Below, one piece after another: positions 23,142 to 34,911 of a stretch of 64,000 nucleotides of DNA. Source of the stretch: Mercurialis annua (Eukaryota > Streptophyta > Magnoliopsida > Malpighiales > Euphorbiaceae). Within the stretch, counting starts at the first letter, position 1. Each line of letters begins with the position of its first letter. Made by a program: the position numbers and the translations under genes. Under the pieces are notes generated by a model. It made no database searches, was not told the origin of the DNA, and was given only the letters and a program-made list of their open reading frames with translations. The DNA lies in NCBI RefSeq assembly GCF_937616625.2, contig NC_065576.1, positions 19,494,001 to 19,558,000 on the forward strand, given 5' to 3'.

Positions 23142-25856
23142 ACGTTTCCTAAACCTAAATTCTTCACCACACTTTCAAGTAAACCTAGCCGTCATCATAC
23201 TCTTGAAATTCCTGAGGAAAACGCTGCCATTCTCCTCCAAAACCTTGCTGAAAATAGGTAAAGGTTGTTCTAAAAATTCAGTTTTGCTCTTTTACACTAT
23301 TTTCGTTTTTAATCAAATTCAATGTGCGTTTCAGAACCGAAATAAGTTTTGTTTCCTCCCGACGATAGTAGACTCTTTAATCTTCGAGATCGAGCTTCGT
23401 TTTCGTGAAACGGTATGTTATATCCCCCGTAATAGCTGCCGCCGTCTCATTGTTTTTGTGAAAATTCTGTTTTGAATCAAATATCGACAGTTCACTATTT
23501 TGATTCGTTCGCAGCCGTTTCTAGACCGAATCCAATTCCGTTTCTTCCTCGTGAAAGTAGACTCATCCCTCTACAACTTTGCTTTTGGAATTTCGTCAAA
23601 CGGTACGTAGATTTTCTATTTCAATCGCCACCGTTTCACCGTTTTGTTTTGATATAAACTGTGAACTATAACATATGTTTCTGCCGAATCTTACAATCCT
23701 TTTGGGCTTGAAATTATTGTTATTTTAGGCCTAAATCTCACGTCTGAATCGAGAAAATTCATCTCTGATTCATCGAGCTTTATTGATTCATAGGTATGTC
23801 GGATTTCTTGAAGTTGTCGTGTTCTTGTTTTGCCAATGTTCATGTTCTGCTTCCTATTGTTGTAGATTGTTAAGATTGATTGGTTTAAATTCAAGTTTGT
23901 TTGATTAGACTAATGTGTCTAATAATTGTGAGATTTGGTTTTGATGAGTTAAGTTTAATTTCGGTTTTCTGAGATTCGTTGATGTTGAGTTCGTGGGGTT
24001 ACTGCTATCATAGGTTGTGAGTTTGTGATTGTAATTGTTGAAGATGATGACATGTTCATGTTCTATTGGTTTTTATGTATTGGTTTTGGTTAAATAGTGA
24101 TAATGGTCACTGAATTATTAGGAGTTAAATTAAGAAGTTCCTAAGCATAGTTTTGTGACTATTTTATATTGATTTTGACTTTAAATTAGGAAATTGATTT
24201 CGACTTATTATTTAGCGATTTAATTAATATTATTATTTATATATTGAAATTTACTTTGGGCATTAATATTTTAAGTCTAAATTAAATATTAATTTTATCA
24301 TAGTTCATATGTGATTTTATATAGAGACTATATCAAATAAATATTGGAGATTTTATTTAATTTGAAAGTTTGTCAAATTAATTATATGATTTTTAAGGCA
24401 TAAAAATAATATTTGAATATTTAAAAATTAAATTAATAATTATTACTAATTATTATTTAATTGTTAAATTGATATTTTTGGCTTAGAATGCCTTTGGAAT
24501 TAAATTTATATTTTTTCTTTATTTTGTTATTTAATTATTTGAGATATTTGCCGGTAATATTTAATTACTTGGATTTCAAGCTATTGAGTTCTATTTTGAT
24601 ATTAATTAATATTTTATTTAATATTAATTATAAACTGTGTTTTATAATTCTGGAATATCAGTTGGGTCGGTTTGAACTTGGGTCACTGACATGTGGGTTT
24701 AGCTTGGTAGTTTTGAAAAACTCGGCTAACCCACTATTTGAGGAATTGATTTTATTTATCAATTAAATATTATTTTAATAATATTTTCGGATTGGATTTA
24801 AGTGCGAACTCAATAGTTTTGAATTGATTACGACATTATAGTTTATTTGAGAATTTTGTGTTTCTCTGTAATTTATCTGGTTATTTAATTGTGCTAGTTC
24901 TACGTGGTGTCTAGTAATCTTAGAGTTAGGGGTCGTTCGGATATTAACCTATTTATTATTTTAGACCCGTCGACTGCTCGTGCTTCGGAGTCTACGCAGG
25001 GTTAGCTGTTTGCCAAGATCACGTGGATAAGCAAGCAGTAAGTTTGTAGTGCTATTTACCGCTTTATTAAGTACCGCAATTTATTTTAGTATTATAAATG
25101 CTTTTGAACTGTTTTAAGCAATTATGGATCTGGATTGAAACGAGCTACTCGGTAGGCTTGTATCGAGACTGTGTGCACCGGTAAGTACTCTGGGAAACGG
25201 CAGACTAAAGTCTTGCTTACGCTGGTATTTATATATGAAGAGGATTTGTTCCCGTCTACTCTGAGTTTATCGGTATGCTATGTCATACTTACGCTGGGAT
25301 CATTTCAATACTGTTTCCATAATCATACTATATTAGTATAAACTGTTTTGATTTAAGGGTTTTAAACTTAATAAATGTAAATAGTATTGCGAACTCATCT
25401 CAGTATATCTGACCCTGTTGTTTTCCCAAATTTTGCAGGTTTATGATTTGAAAGCTGGTCCACTCTGATTCTTTTGATTCCTCGGAGGTTTTTATGTTAT
25501 TTAAACTAGTTTCTGTTTTCGAACTCTTAGACCGCAGTAGAACTAGTTTATTTATTACAGTTGATATTACACTTTGGGATTGTCGATATATTCGATTATT
25601 TATATTTGACATGATTACTCTGGATTATGATATTGTTATATATAAGGCATGCTGTTGAACATTTAAGATATTTAAGATTATTTATATTAGAACTGTAATA
25701 TAAATTGCTAGACCTAGGTTGGAGTCTCGGTTTCCCCCGAGCAGTATTCTGCAGGTTTAAATGTTTATTTGATTTCCGCAAGGCTTGCTATAGGTTCTGG
25801 TACAACCATGCCCATACCCTAGCGCCGGTCACGATTCATGAAATTGGGTCGTGACA

Positions 25857-25861
25857 CTAAC
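25857..25861. repeat. Target-site duplication of D1, right copy (CTAAC)
   Basis: CTAAC after the LTR end GTGACA; equals 19670-19674. Confidence 0.93.
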
Positions 25862-28800
25862 GTTTAACCTTTTTAGCTATTTAAGCCAAACGTTTAAAAC
25901 GTAATGAAACAAATTCAAACGTTTAAAACGTTACTAAACAAATCCTAATGTTTTCCCTTTTTAGCGATTTAAGCCAAACGTTTAAAACGTTACGAAGCAA
26001 ATCCTAACGTTTCACCTTTTTAGAGATTTAAGCCAATCGTTTAAAACGTTACGAAACAAATCTTAACGTTTCACCTTTTTATTGATTTAAGCAAAACTTT
26101 TAAAATGTTACGAAACAAATCAAAATGTATAAAACATAATGAAACAAATACTAACGTTTCACCTTTTTAGCAATTTAATCCAAACGTTTAAAATGTTACC
26201 AAACATTTCCTAACGTTTTACCTTTTCAGCGATTTAAGCCGAACTTTTAAAACGTTACAAAAACAAATCCAAACGTGTAAAACATTACGAAACAAATCCA
26301 AACAATTCACTTTTTTAGGAATTTAAGCCAACCGTTTATAAACGTTATGAAACTTATCCAAACGTTTAAAACGTTAAGAAACAAATCCAATCGTTTCACC
26401 TTTTAGCTATTTAAGCCAAACGTTTAAAACGTTACGAAACAATTCTTAACGTTTCACCTTTTTAGCGATTTAAGCCAAACATTTAAAACGTTACGAAACA
26501 AATCCAAACGTTTAAAACATTACAAAATAAATCATAATGTTTCACCTTTTTAGCGATTTAAGATAAACGTTTAAAATATTACGAAACAAATGTAAACGTT
26601 AAAAATGTTACGAAACAAATCCGAATGTATAAAACGTAATAAAAAATCATAACATTTCACCTTTTTAGCGATTTAAGCCAAACATTTAAAACGTTGCGAA
26701 AACAAATCCAAACATTTAAAACGTTAAAAAACAAATCCAAACTTTTCACCTTTTTAGCGATATAAACAAAACGTTTATAATGTTACGAAACTAATTCAAA
26801 CGTTTAAAACGTGACAAAACAAATCCTAACGTTTCTCCTTTTTAGCTATTTAAGCCAAACGATTAAAACATTACGAAAAAAATCTTATTGTTTTACCTTT
26901 TAAGCGATTTAAGCCAAACGTTAAAATGTTACAAAAAAATCCAAACGTTTAAAACTTTACGAAACAAATCCGTACGTTTCACCTTTTTAGCAATTTAAGC
27001 CAAACGTTTAAAACATTATGAAACAAATCCTAACGTTTCACCTTTTTAGCAATTTAAACGAAACGTTTAAAACGTTACAATAACAAACCAAAATGTTAAA
27101 GACGTTACGAAACAAATCCAAACGTTTCACTTTTTTTAGAAATTTAAACTAAATGTTCAAAACGTTACGAAACAAATCTTAACGTTTCACCTTTTTAGCG
27201 ATTTAAGCCAAACATATTAAACGTTACGAAACAAATCTCAAAATTTTACCTTATTAGTGATTTAAGCCAAACTTTTAATACGATACGAAACAAATCCAAA
27301 CATTTACAACTTTACGGAATAAATCCTTATGTTTCACCTTTTTAGATATTTTAGCCAAATGTTTAAAATATTACGCAACAAATCCTAACATTTTACCTTT
27401 TGAGTGATTTAAGTCAAACGTTTAAAATGTTACGAAACAAATGCAAACGTTTCAAACGTTAGGAAACAAATCCTAAAGTTTCACCTTTTTAACAATTTCA
27501 GCCAAACGATTAAAACGTTACAAAACAAATCCTAACGTTTCACCCTTTTAGTAATTTAAGCCAAACGTTCAAAAAGTTACGAAACAAATTCTAACGTTTC
27601 TCCTTTTTAGAGATTTATGCCAAACGTTTAAAACGTTACGTAACAAATCTTAACGTTTCAAATTTTTAGTGATTTAAGCCAAACGTTTAAAACAACTAAT
27701 GCAAACGTTTAAAACGTTACGAAACAAATCCAAACATTTCACCTTTTTAGCGATTTAAGCAAAACGTTTTAAAACGTTATAAATTTTATACAAACGTTTA
27801 AAACGTTAGGAAACAAATCCTAACGTTTCACCTTTTTAGAGATTTAAGCCAAACGTTTAAAACGTTACGAAACAAATCTTAACGTTTCACCTTTTTAGCG
27901 ATTTAAGTCAAACGTTTAAAACGTTACGAAACAAATTCAAACGTTTAAAACGCTGCGAAACAAATCCTAACGTTTCACCTTTTTAGCTATTTAAGCCAAA
28001 CGTTTAAAACGTAATGAAACAAATTCAAACGTTTAAAACGTTACGAAATAAATCCTAACGTTTCACCTTTTTAGCGATTTAAGTCAAACATTTAAAATGT
28101 TACGAAACAAATTTTAACGTTTCACCTTTTAGCAGTTTAAACAAACGTTTAAAATGTCATGAAACAAATGCAAACGTTTAAAACGTTGCGAGAAAAATCC
28201 AAACGTTTAACCTTTTTGGCAAACGTTTAAAACATTACAAAACTTATCCAAACGTTTAAAACGTTACGAAATAAATCCTTTCACCTTTTAAGAGATTTAA
28301 GCCAAATGTTTAAAACGTTACGCAACAAACGTTTTACCTTTTAAGCGATTTAAGCCAAACATTTAAAACATTACGAAAAAAATCCAAATGTTTAAAATGC
28401 TGTGGAACAAATCCAAACGTTTCACCTTTTTAGCAATTTAAGACAAACGTATAAAATGTTACGAAACAAATCTTAACGTTTCACCTTTTATCGATTTAAG
28501 CCATACGTTTAAAATGTTAGGAAACAAATTCAAACGTATAAAACGTTACGAAACAAATCCTAGCGTTTCACCTTTTTAGCAATTTAATCCAAACGCTTAA
28601 AACGTTACCAAACAAATCCTAACGTTTTACCCTTTTAGCGATTTAAGCCAAACTATTAAAACATTACAAAAACAAATCAAACGTTTAAAACTCTACGAAA
28701 CGAATCCAAACGTTTCACTTTTTTAGCAATTTAAGCCAACCGTTTATCAACGTTACGAAACCTATCCAAACGTTTGAAACGTTAAGAAACAAATCCAATC

Positions 28801-31800
28801 GTTTCACCTTTTCAGCTATTTAATCCAAACGTTTAAAACGTTACGAAACAAATGTTAACGTTTCACCTTTTTAGCGATTTAAGCCAATCATTTAAAACGT
28901 TACGAAACAAATCCAAACGTTTAAAATGTTACAAAACAAATCATAATGTTTCACCTTTTTATCGATTTAAGCTAAACGTTTAAAATATTATGAAATAGAT
29001 CCAAATGTTAAAAACGTTAATAAACAAATCCAAATGTATAAAACATAATGAAAAAAATCCTAACATTTCACCTTTTCAGCGATTTAAGCCAAATGTTTAA
29101 AACGTTGCGAAAACAAATCCAACTGTTTAAAACGTTAAGAAACAAATCCAAATGTTTAAAACGTTACGAAACAAATCCAAATGTTTAAAATGATAACAAA
29201 TCCAAACTTTTCCCCTTTTAGCGATATAAGTCAAACGTTCAAAATGTTACGAATCTAATTCAAACGTTTAAAACGTTACGAAACAAATCCTAACATTTCC
29301 CCTTCTTACCGATTTAAGCCAAACGATTAAAACGTTACGAAACAAATCTTAATGTTTCACCTTTTTAGCGATTTAAGCCAAACGTTTAAAACATTTTGAA
29401 ACAAATTCAAACGTTTAAAATGTTGCGAAACAAATCCTAACGTTTCACTTTTTTAGCTATTTAAGCCAAACGTTTAGAACGTAACAAAACAAATCATGAT
29501 GTTTTCACTTTTCAGCGATTTAAGCCAAACGTTTAAAACGTTACGAAACAAATCCTGACGTTTCACCTTTTTAGCAATTTAATCCAAACGTTTAAAACGT
29601 TACAAAATAAATCATAACGTTTTACCTTTATAGCGATCTAAGCCAAACATTTAAAACGTTACGAAAACATATCCAAACGTCAAACGTTTAAAACGTTACG
29701 GAACAAATCTTAACGTTTCCCCTTTTTTGCAATATAAGCCAAACGTTTAAAACATTACGAAACAAATTCATACGTATAACACGTTACGAAACAAATCCTA
29801 GTGTTTCACCTTTTTAGCAATTTAATCCAAACGTTTAAAACGTTACAAAACAAATCCTAAAATGTTACGAAAACAAATCCAAACATTTAAAATGCTACGA
29901 AACAATTCCTAAAATTTCACTTTTTTAGCTATTTAAGCTAAACTTTTAAAACGCTATGAAACAAATCTTAATGTTTCACCTTTTTTGTGATTTAAGCCAA
30001 ACATTCAAAATGTTACGAAACAAATCCAATGTTTATAACATTGCGAAATAAATATTAACGTTTCATCTTTTTTGCGATTTAAGCCAAAGGTTTAAAACGT
30101 TAGGATATAAATCTTAACGTTTCACCTTTTTAGCGATATAAGCCAAACTTTTAAAACGTTGCAAAACAAATCGAAACGATTAAAACATTACAAAACAAAT
30201 CCTAACGTTTCACCTTTTTAGCGATTTAAGCCAAACGTCAAGAACGTTGCAAAACAAATCTTAAAGTTTCACCTTTTTCGCGATTTAAGCCAAACATTTG
30301 AAATGTTACGAAACAAATGCAAACATTTAAAACGTTATGAAAAAAATCCAAACATTTCACCTTTTTTTGCGATTTAAGCCAAACGTTTAAAAGGTTACGA
30401 AACTTATCTAAACGTTTAAAACGTTACAAAACAAATCATAGCTACCCTTTTAGCGATTTAAGCCAAACGTTTAAAACGTTAAGAAACAAATCTTAACGTT
30501 TCACCTTTTTAGCGATATAAGCCAAACGTTTTAAACATTACAAAACAAACCCAAACAATTAAAATGTTACGAAGAAAATCCTAACGTTTTACCTTTTTGG
30601 CAATTTAAGCCAAACGTTTAATACGGTACAAAACAAATCCTAACGTTTCTCGTTTTCAGCGATTTAAGACAAACGTTTAAAATGTTAAGAAAACAAATCC
30701 AAACGTTTAGAACGTTACGAAACAAATCCAAACTTTTCACCTTTTTAGCAATTTAAGCCAAACGTTTAAAACGTTAAGAAACAAATCCAAACAAATACAT
30801 GACGAAACCAATTCTAATGTTTCATTTTTTTTTTTGCAATTTAAGCAAAATGTTTAAAATGTTACGAAACAAATCTAACTGTTTCACCTTTTTAGCGATT
30901 TAACCCAAAAGTTTAAAATGTTACGAAACAAATCTTAACGTTTCACCTTTTTAGCTATTTAAGCCAAACGTTTAAAACGTTACGAAACAAATTCGAACGT
31001 TTCACCTTTTTATCAATTTAAGCCAAACGTTTAATACGTTACGAAACAAATCCAAACGTTTAAAACATTACAAAACAAATCCAAACATTTAAAATATTAC
31101 GAAAGAAATCCAAATGTTTAAAACATTACAAAACAAATTTGAACGTTTCACCTTTTTAGCGATTTAAGCCAAACGTTTAAAATGTTACGAAACAAACCTT
31201 AACGTTTCACCTTTTTAGCTATTTAAGCCAAACGTTTAAAACGTTACGAAACAAATTCGAACATTTCACCTTTTTAGCAATTTAAGGAAAAACATTTAAT
31301 ACGTTACGAAACAAATCCAAACGTTTAAAACGTTACGAAACAAATCCAAACATTTAAAATATTACGAAACAAATCCAAATGTTTAACCTTTTTAGCTATT
31401 TAAGCCAAACAATTAAAATGTTACGAAACAAATCCAAACATTTTAAACGTTACCAAAAAAATCCTAACGTTTCACCTTTTTTGTGATTTAAGCCAAATGT
31501 TTAAAACCTTAAGAAACAAATCCTAACGTTTGACCATTTTAGTGATTTAAGCCACACGTTTAAAACGTTATGAAAACAAATTCAAACGAATCACCTTATT
31601 AGCGATTTAAGCCAAACGTTTAAAACGTTACGAAACTAATCCAAACGTTTGAACCGGTACGATACAAATCCAAATGATTAAAACGTTACGAAACAAATCC
31701 TTACATTTTACCTTTTAGCGATTTAAGCCAAACGTTTAATACGTTACGAAACAAATCCAAACGTTTAAAACGTTACGAAACAAATCCAAACGCTTAAGAC

Positions 31801-32492
31801 GTTACGAAACAAATCCAAATATTTAAAACGTAACGAAACAAATTCAAACGTCTAAAATGTAACGAAACAAATCCAAGCGTTTAAAACGTTACAAAACAAA
31901 TCGAAATGTTTCAACTTTTTAGCGATATAAGCTAAACGTTTTAAAACGTTTCGAAACAAAAGTTAACGTTTCTCCTTTTTAGCGATTTAAGCCAAACGTT
32001 TAAAACGTTACGAAACAAATCCAAACGTTTAATACGTTAAGAAACAAATCCTAATGTTTTATCTTTTTAGCAATTTAAGCCAAACGTTTAAAACATTACG
32101 AAACAAATCCTAACGTTTCCCCTTTTGGTAAATTTTAGCCAAACGTTTAAAATGTTACGAAAACAAACCCAAACCTTTAAGACGTTACGAAACAAATCCA
32201 AACGTTTCACCTTTTTAGCGATTTAAGCCAAACGTTTAAAACGTTACGAAACAAATCTTAATGTTTCACCTTTTTAGCGATTTAAGCCAAATGTTTGAAA
32301 CGTTACGAAACAAATCCAAACGTTTAAAACATTACGAAACAAATCCTAACGTTTCACCTTTTAAGCGATTTAAGCCAAACGTTTAATACGTTACGAAACA
32401 AATCATAATGTTTCACCTTTTTAGCACCAAACAAATCCAAACTTTGAAAATATTAATAAAAAAATCCTAACGATTCCCCTTTTTAGCAGTTT
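25862..32492. repeat. Satellite array (between D1 and E1)
   Basis: Same ~30-bp subunits and orientation as before. The part to 27211 pairs with 62649-64000. Marker variants GCTATTTAAG followed by CGTAA recur near 25876, 27982 and 29455. The right part (about 29900-32480) has longer runs of the AAACGTTTAAAACGTTACG subunit. The array ends at the LTR-like TATAATATCCCG at 32493. Confidence 0.95.
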
Positions 32493-34347
32493 TATAATAT
32501 CCCGTATAATTTTAATTTATTTTCGATAAATTTTTGGTAGTTTTCTGCTCGTTTTTTGGTTTTTTTTTGTTGTAAGGGTACTTTGGTTCGGTTTGTGGTT
32601 CAACCGAAAGGGTTGAACCACCCCTTTTGAATCAGATCTCAAAAGACACCTGATTATTGCTGTGTCTCGTACGAGACATTAAGAATTTTGGCCTGGTCTC
32701 GAACGAGACCTCAACATTTTGCTCAGTCTCGTTCGAGACCAGTAACACGCTGTTGAGCCGTTTTGGCTCGCGTGTTTTCCGCCCCTATCCCAACTGATTT
32801 TCCTCCTTTAAGTATCTATCTTCTTAACGTAAACTTCATTCCTTTCAATCCCTAAAACCCTAGCAGCCACCTTACTCTTCATAATTTATTTAAGTAAGTT
32901 TTTGGTTAGTAACTTTATATTTTGTTTTAATTATAAACAATGGTAATTAATTTGATTTCGAATATGGCTAAAGTACAGTTTAGTCCCTAAATTGGTTAAA
33001 GTATAGTTTAGTCCCTAAACTTTTATAAACTTAAAATGGTAAAGTTTTGGTTGTAACTTGGGTTACTTGAAATTGAAGTTATTGAGTTTTGCTTTTAAAA
33101 TAGATTATTATTTTATCGAATTATTTTATAAATATAAACTATTTGATAAACGTTTTGAGTCGGGTTAGACTTGGGTCACTCGACGAGTGAGGTTAGCTTG
33201 ATAGTTATTGGTAACTCGGCTAACCCACTATTTGGAAATTAACTATTATTTAAAGATTATTAAATAATATTTGTAAATTGGATTTTTAAGCGAGAACTCA
33301 ATAGACTTGTATTAATTGGGCTTTATTACCTATTGGGTATTTTTGTGTTGTTCTGGATTGTTTTATTCCGACGTGTTATTTGTCTAGTCTTATGTGGTGT
33401 CTAATACTCTCTAGAGTTAAGGTCTGTTTTTAATAATTATTTTATTTGTCTACACCCGACTACTGTTCGTGCTTCAGAGGCGAACAAGGATTAGTTGCTT
33501 GCCAGTTATCACGTGGATTAGCAAGCAGTGAGTTTGTACTTACTATTTACCGCTTTATTAAGTAAAATTGTTATTTTAATATTAAATACATATACTGTAT
33601 GTATATTTCGAACTGTTTTTATATTATGGCTCTTAGTTGGAACATGCTACCTAATGGGCATCATTAGGACCGCGTGAGCACCGGTAATGATCTGGGTAAG
33701 GTATATATGGAAATGTGGTAACCCGGTGTGAGCGTAGCTCTCGGGACCAAATAGAGTAACTCGGTGTAGCACAGCTCTCGGGACTCTGGATATGGTAAAA
33801 GTGTGGTCAGTGGTAACTCGGTGTAGCTCAGCTCTCGGGACCAGGCCTATTGGATTATGTATTTTATTTAGAATTGTGGATTAGGGTTCCAACTATTAAT
33901 CGTAATATCGTTGTTAAATGTTTTAAACAGTTTTAAAGGTTTTCCACTTGATAAATATAAATAGTGGTATAAACTCATCTCAGTATATCTGACCCCGTTG
34001 TTTTTCCAATTTTTCCCAGGGTTATGATTTGAGAGAGTCCGCTGATCTCCGTTCTTTACTTTCCTCGGAGGATTTATTATTTTGATAAACTGTAAAACTA
34101 TTTTATTCTTAGACCGCAGTAGTAACTAGACGTCTTTATTATTATTACAGTTATTGTCGGATTGGTCCGACTAGTTATATTGCTTTGGCATGTTACATTA
34201 TTTACATTGGTTTATGTTATGCATATTTTAGACTCAGAATTGGATAAGCATGTTATATTAACTGTTGAATATTATAACTGCTAGAATTAGGCTGAAGTCT
34301 CGGTTTCCCCCGAGCATTGGTTTTCTGCAGGTTTAATTGAATTGCAT
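32493..34347 (+). mobile_element. Truncated LTR E1 (mosaic of C-like and A-like parts)
   Basis: Starts TATAATATCCCG (TG changed to TA) and runs to TTTCTGCAGG plus ~17 bp, where LTR E2 begins, so the last ~100 bp are missing. The U3-like part has palindromes (32663-32740). The middle has two 27-bp minisatellite units and other C-like sequence. The 3' part has the A-type triplicated cassette GTAACTCGGTGTAGC (about 33718-33843). This mix points to past template switching or recombination between subfamilies. Confidence 0.85.
32663..32678 (+). promoter_or_regulatory. Perfect TGTC-N8-GACA inverted pair in LTR E1
   Basis: TGTCTCGTACGAGACA is a 16-bp perfect palindrome holding TGTCTC on both strands with 8 bp between TGTC and GACA. 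Auxin response factors are known to bind inverted TGTC pairs with 7-8 bp spacing. A role here is inference. Two related inverted repeats follow at about 32694-32707 (GGTCTCGAACGAGACC) and 32727-32741 (GTCTCGTTCGAGAC). Confidence 0.45.
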
Positions 34348-34750
34348 TGTAATAACCCGTATTTTTATTATTTGTTTTGGTGGTTGGTTGTCCGTTTAAA
34401 GTTTGGTTTGTGATGGACTTTGGTTGTGTTTTCACTTCGACATGTTCTCGTTGTGCTTCCGACTTATTTTCGGATTGATATATGTTCGGATTAGCATATG
34501 TGGTGCCTTGGTTGTGTTATGTTGAGTGACTTATGTGTACCCCTTGATCCTCTAAGTATTTGATGTTAAATTGATTTATTTTCGGGTTGTTATCGAACCA
34601 ATGTTTGCATGTTTTTCAAATCTGCCATGCTGTAGTAAAACGTACATATCTCCCAATTGAACCGTCGGATCGGGCTGCCCTTTGGATATGTAGTACATAA
34701 GAGGATTATCTTTCATTCGACCGTTAGGATCGTCGTTTAGACCCATTTTC

Positions 34751-34900
34751 GGGTCAACCGGACCAGTGAACCGGACCTGCTGGATAGATCAAGCGGTAGG
34801 TCCGGTCCACCTCGTTTTTGGTTAGAACAGTGGGTCAACCGGCCCTATAACCGGACCTGCTGGGTAGAACCGGCCCTAGGTCCGGTCAGCTTTGTTTTTG
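34751..34900 (+). repeat. ~70-bp direct repeat in U3 of LTR E2
   Basis: Two copies, 34751-34820 and 34832-34900, both starting GGGTCAACCGG, containing CCGGACCTGCTGG and ending GTTTTTG. They lie immediately upstream of the TATA candidate. The position matches the palindrome clusters of C, D and E1, but the sequence differs. Confidence 0.8.
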
Positions 34901-34901
34901 C

Positions 34902-34911
34902 ATATTTAAAC
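34902..34911 (+). promoter_or_regulatory. Possible TATA box in LTR E2
   Basis: ATATTTAAAC, the same decamer as in D1 and D2, followed by TCCGTTTTTGCGACC and a C-rich leader-like stretch. Confidence 0.45.

Larger units (their letters stand above)
19675..25856 (+). mobile_element. Internally deleted Tekay-like element D1
   Basis: 6,182 bp with an intact 5-bp TSD. Order: first ~368 bp of the left LTR; a direct junction into reverse transcriptase; RNase H, integrase, chromodomain; PPT; full right LTR (22716-25856). The rest of the 5' LTR, PBS, leader, gag, protease and N-terminal RT are missing. The junction near 20039-20042 shows ~4 bp of shared AGGG between LTR and RT, which fits deletion by illegitimate recombination. 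D2 (56478-62643) has the same junction. It is not autonomous. Confidence 0.93.
22716..25856 (+). mobile_element. 3' LTR of D1, full length
   Basis: 3,141 bp, TGTAATATCCCG...GGGTCGTGACA. It holds the palindrome cluster (22925-23080), a TATA candidate (23132-23141), the shared block AACTCGGCTAACCCACTATT (about 24721-24740), a D-type variable cassette (about 25180-25300) and a terminal inverted pair GTCACGA/TCGTGAC (25828-25855). It differs from the D2 LTR mostly by transitions. Short ORFs here (23203-23475, 24488-24766) are not supported as genes. Confidence 0.93.
317..27211. repeat. Segmental duplication, copy A (carries later insertion A)
   Basis: This span is collinear with 48334-64000. The order is LTR 3' part, satellite, D element, satellite. 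Position 317 (TTAATTTAATTACTCGGG) pairs with 48334, and 27211 pairs with the window end at 64000, so the true end lies beyond the window in copy B. Copy A differs by the 11.47-kb element A plus its TSD, and small indels. In a ~178-bp stretch of the D right LTRs (22716 on versus 59533 on) I counted six differences, all transitions. The shared LTR/satellite junction (2064/2065 and 50047/50048) and the shared D deletion show duplication after those events. Confidence 0.88.
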
